DNA of 64,000 nucleotides from Aeromicrobium sp. Root495 (GTDB lineage: Bacteria > Actinomycetota > Actinomycetes > Propionibacteriales > Nocardioidaceae), in NCBI RefSeq assembly GCF_001426755.1, contig NZ_LMFJ01000001.1:2279997-2343996 (forward strand). The letters are read 5' to 3'. The translations under genes and the position numbers were made by a program. This document shows, piece by piece, positions 39,110 to 54,190 of the stretch. Position 1 is the first letter of the stretch. Each line of letters opens with the position of its first letter. The notes below the pieces were generated by a model. It made no database searches. It was not told the DNA's origin and saw nothing but the letters and a program-made list of their open reading frames with translations.

Positions 39110-39808
39110 GACGCCCACCAGGACGCGCACCCGATCGGGCCAGCCGGCGTCGGGCTCCGCTCCCCCGCCCACCTGCCGGGCCAGCAGCTCCGCGGTGTGC
39201 AGGAGGTGCTCGAGCATCGCCCGGGCCGCGGCAGAGGCATCGCCCCGCGCGATCGCGTCGACGAGCGGAGCGTGCTCCTCGGCCACGGCATGGATGGAGC
39301 GGGACGTGTCGATCGTGCTGACGCCGCGTGCCTGGATGGAGCCACGCAGACGCCTGATCTCCTCCTCCAGACGGACGTTGCCCGAGGCCGCGGCCACGAA
39401 GCCGTGCAGTGCCCGGTCGTGCTCGGTGAAGGCCTGCTCGTCGCCGACGTCCGCGGCCGCCCGCATGGCGTCGAGACCCACCCGGAGCCGCTCGGCGAGC
39501 TCAGGGGTGGCCTCGCGGGCCGCACGGGCCGCGGCCGGCACCTCGAGCAGGACCCGCAGCTCGAAGACGTCGAGCACGTCCTGCGGCGAGACTCCCACCA
39601 CCACGACGCCCCGGTTCTTCTCCACCACCACCAGGCCGAGGTCGGCCAGGCGCAGCACGGCCTCGCGGGCGGGCGTGCGGGAGACGTCGAGCTCCTCGGC
39701 GAGCCGGTAGATCGAGTGCCGCGAGCCGGCTGCCAGACGCCCGGACACGATGGCGTCGCGGAGCTCGAGGAAGACCCGGTCGGCCGACGTCACCCGTGGA
39801 GCGGCCAC
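39104..39808 (-). CDS. GntR-family (FadR/FCD subfamily) transcriptional regulator
   Basis: A 234-residue regulator. The N-terminal winged helix (about 8-75) contains SIYRLAEELDVSRTPAREAV. The all-helical FCD ligand domain (about 90-215) has the metal-binding pattern with EHDRALHGFVAAASGN and later histidines in HAVAEEHAPLVDAI. Members sense organic acids such as lactate, glycolate or acyl-CoA. GTG 39808 is the best start I see, eight bases after the upstream dehydrogenase stop; its ribosome site is weak. It sits between the two enzymes it probably controls. Confidence 0.88.
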   Translation of the reverse strand: MAAPRVTSADRVFLELRDAIVSGRLAAGSRHSIYRLAEELDVSRTPAREAVLRLADLGLVVVEKNRGVVVVGVSPQDVLDVFELRVLLEVPAAARAAREATPELAERLRVGLDAMRAAADVGDEQAFTEHDRALHGFVAAASGNVRLEEEIRRLRGSIQARGVSTIDTSRSIHAVAEEHAPLVDAIARGDASAAARAMLEHLLHTAELLARQVGGGAEPDAGWPDRVRVLVGVE

Positions 39809-39815
39809 CGGGCCG

Positions 39816-41135
39816 TCACCAGAGCTCGAGCGAGGCGTCGAGGATGGCGGCGAGGTCCTCGTCGCGGACGTCGAGCGGTGCCGTGGCGAGCAGTCGCTGC
39901 TGCTTGACCGCACCCTCCACGAGGGAGTCGACGTCGGAGGACGTGAAGCCCACGGCGGCCAGGCCCGACGGGATGCCGACGTCGCGCATGACCGAGGCCA
40001 GCACCTGCGGCAGGAGGTCGGCCGGGTCGTCGGTCATCTCGGCCGTGGGGTCGAGCAGCTGCGCGGCTCGCACGTGGCGGTCGGGGTCGGCGGGGAACGT
40101 GAAGCGAAACGCCTCGGGCGCCGTGAGGGAGACGGCCATGCCGTGGGGCACCATCGCGTGGTCGGCCGGGCCACCGTCGGGGCCGTAGCCCTCGGGCCGG
40201 AACTCGCGCACCTGCCCGGCGACGGGATAGGCGTTGGCGTGCGGGATGTGGACGCCGGCGTTGCCGAAGCCCAGACCGGCGAACGTCGCGGCCAGGGCCA
40301 CCTGGGTGCGCGCCTCGAGGTCGTCGCCCTGACGGACCACGGTGCGGAAGGCGCCGGCCATGAGGCTCAGGGCCTTCTCCGACCAGAGGTCGGCGATGGG
40401 GTTGGAACCGCAGTACGGCACGCGCTGCTCCGCCGACTTGTGCTCGTACGACACGTACGGGCGGGCGGTGTAGCTCTCGAGTGCGTGGCAGAGGATGTCG
40501 AGTCCCGAGGCGGCAGTGACCTGGGAGGGCTGGGTGAGGGTCAGCTCGGGATCCACCACGGCGAGCGTCGGGCGCAGGCGCGGGTGGGAGATGCCGGTCT
40601 TGACGTGCTGGCTCACGACGTCGAGGACGCAGATGGTGGTGCTCTCCGACCCGGTGCCGGTGGTGGTGGGCAGCGCGACGAGCGGCAGCAGCGGCTTCTC
40701 GGGGGCGCGACCCTGGCCCACGGGAGCATTCACGTAGTCCATGAGCTCGCCGTCGTTCGTGACGAGGAGGTTGACCGCCTTCGCGGTGTCGATGGCGCTG
40801 CCGCCGCCGATCGCCACGACGGCGTCGAGGTGGCCCGCCGCACGGCCGAAGTCGATGGCCTCCTGAAGGCTCGCGTCGGTGGGCTCCACCCGGGCGCGGT
40901 CGAACAGGACCGCCTCCACGCCGCCGGCCGCGAGCAGCTCCACGAGCTCGGCCGGGCGACCCGTGGCCGCGACGCCCGGATCGGTCACGACGAGGACCCG
41001 ACGGGCTCCCAGCTGGGCCAGGTCGTAGGCCAGCTCGTGCCGGGCGCCGACGCCGAACTTGAGTCCTGGAGCACCGTAGGTGAAGACGCTCTCAGGATCG
41101 GCTGGCATCGTGAGGGTCTGCGGTGGGCGGTTCAC
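39816..41135 (-). CDS. Iron-containing alcohol dehydrogenase, hydroxyacid-oxoacid transhydrogenase type
   Basis: A 439-residue group III alcohol dehydrogenase. The NAD(P)-binding half has AIGGGSAIDTAKAVN, and the metal half has the ligands in DILCHALESY, VPHGMAV and nearby histidines. A longer-than-usual insert, with YVSYEHKSAEQR and REFRPEGYG, is as I remember for the ADHFE1 (HOT) branch. That branch oxidises 4-hydroxybutyrate to succinic semialdehyde while reducing 2-oxoglutarate to D-2-hydroxyglutarate. A plain alcohol or lactaldehyde dehydrogenase is the alternative. First gene of the four-gene operon. Confidence 0.85.
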   Translation of the reverse strand: MNRPPQTLTMPADPESVFTYGAPGLKFGVGARHELAYDLAQLGARRVLVVTDPGVAATGRPAELVELLAAGGVEAVLFDRARVEPTDASLQEAIDFGRAAGHLDAVVAIGGGSAIDTAKAVNLLVTNDGELMDYVNAPVGQGRAPEKPLLPLVALPTTTGTGSESTTICVLDVVSQHVKTGISHPRLRPTLAVVDPELTLTQPSQVTAASGLDILCHALESYTARPYVSYEHKSAEQRVPYCGSNPIADLWSEKALSLMAGAFRTVVRQGDDLEARTQVALAATFAGLGFGNAGVHIPHANAYPVAGQVREFRPEGYGPDGGPADHAMVPHGMAVSLTAPEAFRFTFPADPDRHVRAAQLLDPTAEMTDDPADLLPQVLASVMRDVGIPSGLAAVGFTSSDVDSLVEGAVKQQRLLATAPLDVRDEDLAAILDASLELW

Positions 41136-41249
41136 AGGGGCCTCCTGGGCTGGTCGGGTTGCACTCGATGGGAGAATGGCGCAGACGTGTGGCGCCCGCC
41201 GAGCCCGACCCTACGGGACCACCGCCGATTTTCTTGAGAAGGGGAACGC

Positions 41250-42392
41250 ATGAGGAGAGCAGCGACGGCTGCCGTCATCGCGACCGTGCTGGTGGCCACC
41301 GCCGGCTGCAACACGCGCGAGAAGGAAGAGGCCACGCCGACGCCCACCCAGGCGTCGCCCAGCTCCACGGCCACGGCCGACGTCTCGGAGCACGAGTCGG
41401 GACCCCAGAGCCCCATCCTCTACGGCCTCGAGGTGCCCAAGGGCGCCACGCAGCTCGGCCCTCTCGTGCGGTACCGCAGCAACCGGCTCATCGCGGCCTA
41501 CAAGCCTGAGCTCGACGTCGCCGTCGCCAAGCAGGAGGCCCTCGAGCAGCAGAAGCTGCAGGACCAGGCCGAGGAGGACGGCACCACGGTGCCCACCCCC
41601 ACGCCTTCGGAGTCCGAGACGCCCGGGACCCGGCCGAGCGACGACACCTTCTCGCTCCTGGAGGACCCGCCGTCTCCCGACGTCACCATCTCGCTCATGC
41701 GCATCGACGGCTCGCCCACCGAGGTCCTGCGCCGCATGATCGCCCAGGTCAACGCCGTCCTGCCCGGCGCCGACCTCGCCGACGACGACCTCGCCCAGTT
41801 CTGCTCCGCCAAGGACACCCGCATCGTCTCCTGCAACGTGACGGCCCGCGGACTCACCGAGGGCGACCGCGACATCCGCATCACCATCACGGTCGATCCC
41901 GGCGACGTCGTCACCCGGACCGCCCGGGTCGCCTCGCAGCTCAACCCCTCCATGGCGGTGAAGGTCGAGTACGTGGGCGACCCTCGCGCCGGCCAGGTCC
42001 CCTCCGACGACGACGACGCGAGCGTGCCGCAGGACGTGAAGGGTGAGGACACCTCGGGCCTCATCTGGCCCCGGATGGACGTCGCGGCACCGATCTCCTC
42101 GCCGCAGCTCGATGGCTGGACCGTCCCGGCCACGGCCACCACCATCCTCAGCGGTCGCCGTCCCCAGTTCGTGGCACTCTCCACCGACCGCGTCCGCGTG
42201 GCCGACAGCATCGCCCAGGAGTACACGGAGCGTCTGGGGACCCCGGTGAAGGACGTCGTGGAGGACCTCAACGAGATCAGCACGACGTACCGCGTGACGG
42301 CCAAGAACGGCGCCACGGCCACCGCGACGTTCGTGCTGAGCGGGCGCGGCAGCTACGTGATGATCTTCTACACGCCGCGGGCGACGTCGTAG
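41250..42392 (+). CDS. Putative lipoprotein of unknown function
   Basis: A 380-residue exported protein with a signal ending in a lipobox-like ATAGC (C20), so probably membrane-anchored. A Thr/Pro/Ser-rich linker (about 28-50) and a second low-complexity Glu/Thr/Pro segment (about 105-140) flank helical regions. Residues about 145-375 look like a repeated alpha/beta domain, ending SGRGSYVMIFYTPR. I do not recognise a family. It is divergent from the dehydrogenase operon, and its 3' end overlaps the convergent NUDIX gene by 25 bases. Confidence 0.75.
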   Translation: MRRAATAAVIATVLVATAGCNTREKEEATPTPTQASPSSTATADVSEHESGPQSPILYGLEVPKGATQLGPLVRYRSNRLIAAYKPELDVAVAKQEALEQQKLQDQAEEDGTTVPTPTPSESETPGTRPSDDTFSLLEDPPSPDVTISLMRIDGSPTEVLRRMIAQVNAVLPGADLADDDLAQFCSAKDTRIVSCNVTARGLTEGDRDIRITITVDPGDVVTRTARVASQLNPSMAVKVEYVGDPRAGQVPSDDDDASVPQDVKGEDTSGLIWPRMDVAAPISSPQLDGWTVPATATTILSGRRPQFVALSTDRVRVADSIAQEYTERLGTPVKDVVEDLNEISTTYRVTAKNGATATATFVLSGRGSYVMIFYTPRATS

Positions 42393-42922
42393 TCGGCCAG
42401 GTTCGCGAGCGCGTGCTCGACGGCGGGGAGCAGCTCACCCGGAGCGTCTGACCCTCCAGGGGTCAGCGTGTCCAGCCTGATCCAGCGGGCCAGGTCGGTG
42501 GTGCCGTCGATCTCGACGACGAACGGCTCCGGGAGCGCGTCGGGACCCCCCGGAGCGTCTGCGTCCTCGACCTCGACGGCGTAGAGCAGATGGACCCCGT
42601 GGTAGTCCTCGTACGCGTCGCCGCGCCCCTGGGCCACGACGTGCACCGAGTGGACGTCGACGAGCCGCTGGCTCCGCGCCACGAGCCCGGTCTCCTCGCG
42701 GAGCTCACGCACCACGGCGTCGTGCGGGGACTCACCATGGTCGACCCCGCCGCCCGGCAGTGCCCACCAGCCCGGCGGGTACCCGATGGAGGAGATGCGG
42801 GTCAGGAGCAGGTGCGGCACGCCGTGGCCGTCGCGCCGGACCACCACCGCGTAGGCGCCGAGTCGCTGCGTGCGGTGGACCTCGGGAACCTGCGACGCGA
42901 CCGCGCGGGGGTCGTCACTCAT
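42368..42922 (-). CDS. NUDIX hydrolase
   Basis: A 184-residue hydrolase of nucleoside-diphosphate-linked compounds. The Nudix box is complete: a GGGVDHGE core, a short spacer, and VVRELREETGL (pattern GX5EX7REUXEEXGU, residues about 59-81), giving the metal-binding glutamates. Upstream residues WWALPGG are typical. ATG 42922 is used. It is divergent from the acyltransferase gene. Possible substrates are oxidised nucleotides, ADP-ribose or NDP-sugars; it cannot be narrowed. Confidence 0.9.
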   Translation of the reverse strand: MSDDPRAVASQVPEVHRTQRLGAYAVVVRRDGHGVPHLLLTRISSIGYPPGWWALPGGGVDHGESPHDAVVRELREETGLVARSQRLVDVHSVHVVAQGRGDAYEDYHGVHLLYAVEVEDADAPGGPDALPEPFVVEIDGTTDLARWIRLDTLTPGGSDAPGELLPAVEHALANLADYDVARGV

Positions 42923-42993
42923 GCTTCTCCTCTGCTCGGCCCGTGCCCCAGGTCTCAGGCGGTGCCCAGGTGGTGCCACTAGAGTCAATCACG

Positions 42994-44091
42994 ATGAGTG
43001 CCCTCCAGCCGCTGCCGGTCATGACGTCTCCGCCCAAGGAGCGGGTGGCCTACCTCGACAACGCCCGCTACTGGGTCATGCTCCTCGTCGTCATCGGGCA
43101 CTCGCTCACCCAGTTCACCGACATGGACTCCGCGCGCGGCGTCTACGTGTGGATCTACACGTTCCACATGCCCTTCTTCATCCTCATCTCGGGCTACACC
43201 GCGCGCCGATACATGGGCGACGCGCGCCAGGTACGACGCATCGTCAGCACGCTCGTGGTGCCGTACCTCATCGTCGAGACCACGCTGCAGCTCATCATGC
43301 AGCACTACACCGGCGAGCCCGACCCGCTGCGCATCCTCTCGCCCCAGTGGCTCGGCTGGTTCATGGCCGCCCTCTTCGTGTGGCGGCTCACCACCCCCAT
43401 CTGGCGAGCACTCAAGTACCCCATCACGACGTCCATCGCGATCTCGCTGCTCGTGGGCCTCATCGAGGTGCCCAACGTGCTGGCGCTGCCCAAGATCCTC
43501 GGGTTCCTGCCGTTCTACGTCGTGGGCATGCACATGAACCGCGAGCTCTTCGACAAGCTGGCCGACCTGCGGATCCGCATCGCGTCGGCCGTCGTGCTCG
43601 GCACGGCGTTCCTGGTGTGCTACTTCTACTCCGCGGGCTGGACCACCGACTGGCTGCTGTGGAAGCAGCGCTATGACGAGGACCCGCTGGGTGCCACGGC
43701 CCTCGAGGGCATCACGCAGCGCGCCGAGCTGCTCGTGCTGGGCTTCGTGCTCACGTTCGCGGCCCTCTCCCTCGTCCCGCGCCGCAAGTCCTGGACCACG
43801 CGCATGGGCGGCCGCACCTTCTACTGCTACCTCCTGCACGGCTACGTGATCCTGTTCCTGCAGTACCAGTTCGAGGTGTTCGAGAAGGCGTCGGACCACG
43901 GCGTCGTGGCGGTGATCGTGACCATGGCCCTCGCGGTGGTCCTGGCCAACCTGCTCATGACCCAGATCGTCTCGAAGGTGTTCCGCCCGATCTTCGAGCC
44001 CCGCCTCACCTGGCTCTTCCGCTCCGACCCACCCCCGGAGAAGCCCGCCGAGGAGAAGACCCCCGAAAAGGCCGCCGCCGACGCGAAGTAG
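42994..44091 (+). CDS. Acyltransferase-3 family membrane protein
   Basis: A 365-residue integral membrane protein with about ten predicted helices, of the family that O-acylates sugars, glycans or lipids. The start has the family pattern RVAYLDNARYWVMLLVVIGH, whose histidine is catalytic in characterised members. MPFFILISGY and a late HGYVILFLQY complete the pattern. The C-terminus is a charged Pro/Glu/Lys tail. ATG 42994 is used; it has little ribosome site, and ATG 43021 is the alternative. It could modify the surface polysaccharide, which is inference. Confidence 0.88.
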   Translation: MSALQPLPVMTSPPKERVAYLDNARYWVMLLVVIGHSLTQFTDMDSARGVYVWIYTFHMPFFILISGYTARRYMGDARQVRRIVSTLVVPYLIVETTLQLIMQHYTGEPDPLRILSPQWLGWFMAALFVWRLTTPIWRALKYPITTSIAISLLVGLIEVPNVLALPKILGFLPFYVVGMHMNRELFDKLADLRIRIASAVVLGTAFLVCYFYSAGWTTDWLLWKQRYDEDPLGATALEGITQRAELLVLGFVLTFAALSLVPRRKSWTTRMGGRTFYCYLLHGYVILFLQYQFEVFEKASDHGVVAVIVTMALAVVLANLLMTQIVSKVFRPIFEPRLTWLFRSDPPPEKPAEEKTPEKAAADAK

Positions 44092-44110
44092 CCGAGCCCC
44101 TGCTCGGATG

Positions 44111-44409
44111 AACGATGAGGGATCGTGGTCGTCACCGCGACCCCAACCCCTCATCCTTGCCCGGTGGTGACCAACGATGAGGGATCGTGGTCGTCACCGC
44201 GACCCCAACCCCTCATCCATGCCCAGTGGTGACCAACGATGAGGGATCGTGGTCGTCACCGCGACCCCAACCCCTCATCCATGCCCGGTGGTGACGAACG
44301 ATGAGGGATCGTGGTCGTCACCGCGACCCCAACCCCTCATCCTTGGTCGACCCAGGACGAACGACGAGGGGTCTTGGTCGTGGAGGCGACCTCAACCCCT
44401 CATCGTGCG
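44111..44409. repeat. Tandem palindromic repeat array, five copies, about 62-bp period
   Basis: Copies of a unit with cores at 44114-44155, 44176-44217, 44238-44279, 44300-44341 and 44363-44404. Each core has outer arms GATGAGGG and CCCTCATC (8 bp) and an inner GGTCG/CGACC stem, so each unit can fold. The first four are nearly identical; the fifth has diverged and supplies the last codons and stop of the gene ending at 44392. The array fills the gap between the acyltransferase and the nuclease-like gene. Confidence 0.9.
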
Positions 44410-45309
44410 TCGGCGCAGGGCGACCGGGTCGAGGGGTTTCGGGAAACCCTTCCACCCAGCGGCGCGCAGTGCCCTGACCAGCTGGTCCAGCACGACGGCC
44501 GGTTCGTGCGGCACGGCGTACGACGTGAAGATCAACAGCCTCGGACCGTCGATCACGATCTCGTTGGCGCGGAGCAGGTCGTCGCTCCAGCTGATGATGC
44601 CGTGGTGCGGCAGGCCGTGGATCTCGACGGCGACTCCGTACTGGTCCCAGGACGCGTCGAGGTAGTAGGTTCCGTCGGCACCGCGCACCCGGCGCTGGCG
44701 CGTGGGCCGGGGCAGTCCCGCGACGACGACCAGCGAGTCGAAGTCTGCCTCCGGCAACGACTGGATGCCGCCCTCTGCGTCGAGGACCGACTCGCGGACG
44801 ATCCCCTTGCGCTTGGGCAGGCCTCGACGGTCCAGGGCTTCGTGCATCTGAGTAGCCGTCACAAGTCGTTGCTGGAACGCGGCGATGACAGCGGCCCGCG
44901 CATAGCGCTGGTTGCCGCACCACGAGGAGAAGTCGATGAGCGAACGGGCCGGTCGGGTCCGGGCCGGTTCGCGGGCCGGATGCACGTCGCGGTAGTCGAG
45001 CTGCGTACTCCAGTGCGTGACCAGCCCGTCTGCGGACGGGCGGTCGGCTCCTTCCGGGATGGCAACAAAGGTCAGGTCCGACTCGAAACCCCTCAAGCCG
45101 GCGAGCTCCAGCGCGGTGGCCCCGGCGAGGACCGACCTCGGTGGACACCTCAGAAGACTGACCCAGCGCCGCTCGGCGGCGTCGAGCGGTCCGTTGTGCG
45201 TGACGACGACACCGCGGGCCGGACGTTGCCAGCGACCCGACGCGATGGCATGCCGGACGGACGATCGGGAGGATTGAGCCGCAGCGTCAGCGGCACGAAG
45301 GACAGTCAT
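44392..45309 (-). CDS. Winged-helix (AbiEi-like) plus DUF559 nuclease-like protein
   Basis: A 305-residue protein. The N-terminal part (about 1-75, SVRHAIASGRWQRPARGVVVTH and LAGATALELAGLRG) is the AbiEi-type winged helix found in many actinobacterial proteins. The C-terminal 100 residues match the DUF559 / very-short-patch-repair endonuclease-like core: a glutamate in SLPEADFDSLV, YYLDASWDQYGVAVEIHG with the Asp and Glu of a PD-(D/E)XK-like site, then a helix with arginines. ATG 45309 is used. No toxin partner is adjacent. Its 3' end lies inside a palindromic repeat and another cluster lies upstream. The function is unknown. Confidence 0.8.
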   Translation of the reverse strand: MTVLRAADAAAQSSRSSVRHAIASGRWQRPARGVVVTHNGPLDAAERRWVSLLRCPPRSVLAGATALELAGLRGFESDLTFVAIPEGADRPSADGLVTHWSTQLDYRDVHPAREPARTRPARSLIDFSSWCGNQRYARAAVIAAFQQRLVTATQMHEALDRRGLPKRKGIVRESVLDAEGGIQSLPEADFDSLVVVAGLPRPTRQRRVRGADGTYYLDASWDQYGVAVEIHGLPHHGIISWSDDLLRANEIVIDGPRLLIFTSYAVPHEPAVVLDQLVRALRAAGWKGFPKPLDPVALRRRTMRG

Positions 45310-45398
45310 GTCCCCAGCACACCGGGGCCCCGGCTCGCGAACCAGGCCGACTTCGGCACCTGTGGAACGCGCTGGTCCACCTGGTCGCCCTGGGGACG

Positions 45399-45601
45399 AC
45401 GAACGATGAGGGGCTGGGGTCGCCCTGGCAGCCACCATCCCTCATCGTTCGTTCGAAACCCACCAGCGATGAGGGTTTGTGGTCGTCCCGACGACCACAA
45501 GCCCTCATCGTTCGTCCCCCACCCACCAACGATGAGGTGTTCGGGTCGCCCCCACGACCACAAGCCCTCATCGTTCGTCCCCCACCCACCAACGATGAGG
45601 G
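45399..45601. repeat. Second palindromic repeat cluster (three full, one half copy)
   Basis: Three hairpin elements of the same family: 45399-45452 (14-bp perfect outer arms), 45467-45510 (21-bp arms with one mismatch and a two-base loop) and 45530-45573 (imperfect). A left half-element follows at 45594-45601. The last two share the spacer GTCCCCCACCCACCAAC with a period of about 63. They lie between the nuclease-like gene and rpoC. Confidence 0.9.
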
Positions 45602-45631
45602 ATGGGGGTCGCCCCAGCTCGGACATGGCGA

Positions 45632-45661
45632 AGGGCCCGGAACCTTGCGGTTCCGGGCCCT
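45632..45661 (-). terminator. rpoC: Terminator after rpoC
   Basis: A 13-bp perfect stem (45632-45644 with 45649-45661) with loop TTGC starts 17 bases past the rpoC stop at 45678. Confidence 0.8.
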
Positions 45662-45677
45662 CCGTCAGTGGTTCAGA

Positions 45678-49517
<3,840 letters not shown>

Positions 49518-49577
49518 GGTTGCTCAATCACCTTTCACAGGAAAACACGGGTGTTGGGGAAGGCTGGGCCCGGAGGC

Positions 49578-53063
<3,486 letters not shown>

Positions 53064-53183
53064 GAGGGGTCCTTCCAAAGGGCTCGCTGTGTGCACTACA
53101 AAAAGGCACGATATGGACTTCGGCGCACGCCAAACAGCCCCCGTCAAGGGGCGGGCATGACGAACAGGCGCGCGCGAAAGTTC

Positions 53184-53213
53184 AGTGTAACGCGCGGTTC
53201 AACACGATTGCAA
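53184..53213 (-). promoter_or_regulatory. rpoB: Predicted promoter of rpoBC
   Basis: On the minus strand TTGCAA (-35, 53208-53213), an 18-base spacer, then TACACT (-10, 53184-53189). The leader is about 110 bases. Confidence 0.55.
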
Positions 53214-53272
53214 GCCGGTCCTTGACAAATGCCGGAACCATGCATCAAGATGCTGGACCCACTTTGACGACT

Positions 53273-53290
53273 TCCCTGTCAGGACAGGGA
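53273..53290. repeat. Inverted repeat upstream of rpoB
   Basis: Eight-base arms TCCCTGTC and GACAGGGA with a two-base centre. It lies about 60 bases upstream of the rpoB -35 box and just past the mce-operon hairpin. It could be a regulator site; no partner is evident. Confidence 0.45.
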
Positions 53291-53293
53291 TTT

Positions 53294-53313
53294 GGACCCG
53301 GGTCTCCGGGTCC
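53294..53313 (-). terminator. Hairpin after the mce operon
   Basis: An 8-bp stem GGACCCGG/CCGGGTCC with loop GTCT lies 10 bases past the last mce-operon stop at 53324. It has no T-run. It probably insulates rpoBC from the mce transcript. Confidence 0.55.
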
Positions 53314-53323
53314 TGAGGGGCTC

Positions 53324-54190
53324 TCAGAGCGCCGAGACGTCGTCGACGAGCCAGCGACCGTCGGTCTTGACCATGGACACGGTGATGCGGTTGCCGAACA
53401 CCGTGGGAGTCGTGGAGCCGTCGGCGAGGCGAGCCTGGTCCACGAAGACCAGCACGCTCGTCTTGTCGCGCGAGCAGTCGTTGCCGCACGGCACGGCGGC
53501 GGCGTCGCGACTCTCGGCCTTCACCTGGATCTTGCGCTGCGGGGCCAGCTGGTCGAGGGCCGGGGAGATGGTCGCGAACTTCTTGGCGAAGGCGGGCGTC
53601 ATGAGGCGCTGCGACTTCTTCAGGTGCGCGTCGAGCGACGTGTAGTCGTAGGTGAAGATCGTCTCGGCTGCCGAGGCTGCTGCGTCGGCGGCGTCGTCGT
53701 GGGCCGAGATGACTCCGTGGTCGTCCTGCCAGCTGCTGTAGCCGTAGCCCGCGCCCAGGACACCGAGCACGACGGCCAGCACGGCGGCGAGGACGAGCGG
53801 CGCGACCGACTTCCAGGACCGGCGGGGAGTGGCGGGCGCGGCGGGCGCGGTGGCTGCGTCGGTGACGGGTGCCTTGACCGGGGCGGGCCGGGTGGCCGGG
53901 CGCGTGGCGGCGGACTGCTTCGCCGCGGGGGCGGTCGCTGCAGGAGCCGTGGGCGTCTTCACCCGCGCAGGCTTGTCCGCCTTGGCCGGCTTGTCCGCCT
54001 TCGCGGGCCTGGCCGGCTTGGCCGTCTTGGCCTCCACCGCGGGCTCGGCGGTCCTGGGGACACCGGGCCGAGCGACGGGCTTCTTGACGGTCTTGCGCGA
54101 GACGGGCGCAGGCGGGGTCTCCCCCGGCTTGATCTCACCGGCGATACGACGACGCTTGGACGGTCCGCCCGTTCCGGAGCTGGCAGCCAT
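53324..54190 (-). CDS. Mce-associated membrane protein (Mam), second
   Basis: A 288-residue protein: a long basic, Pro/Ala/Lys-rich cytosolic part (about 1-125), one transmembrane helix (about 130-152, VAPLVLAAVLAVVLGVLGAG), then an external NTF2-like domain (about 160-288) typical of Mam/Mas proteins. ATG 54190 overlaps the upstream stop (TGATG). These proteins help assemble or stabilise the Mce lipid-import complex. The Lys/Ala/Pro repeats (AKADKPAKADKPA) are low complexity. It is the last gene of the operon. Confidence 0.85.
   Translation of the reverse strand: MAASSGTGGPSKRRRIAGEIKPGETPPAPVSRKTVKKPVARPGVPRTAEPAVEAKTAKPARPAKADKPAKADKPARVKTPTAPAATAPAAKQSAATRPATRPAPVKAPVTDAATAPAAPATPRRSWKSVAPLVLAAVLAVVLGVLGAGYGYSSWQDDHGVISAHDDAADAAASAAETIFTYDYTSLDAHLKKSQRLMTPAFAKKFATISPALDQLAPQRKIQVKAESRDAAAVPCGNDCSRDKTSVLVFVDQARLADGSTTPTVFGNRITVSMVKTDGRWLVDDVSAL

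Noticed and set aside
44111..44409. A possible CRISPR array
   Set aside because: The whole 62-base unit is conserved with no variable spacers, each unit is itself a hairpin, and no cas gene is near.
44392..45309. A type IV AbiE toxin-antitoxin pair
   Set aside because: Only the AbiEi-like winged helix is present and it is fused to DUF559; no AbiEii nucleotidyltransferase toxin gene adjoins.
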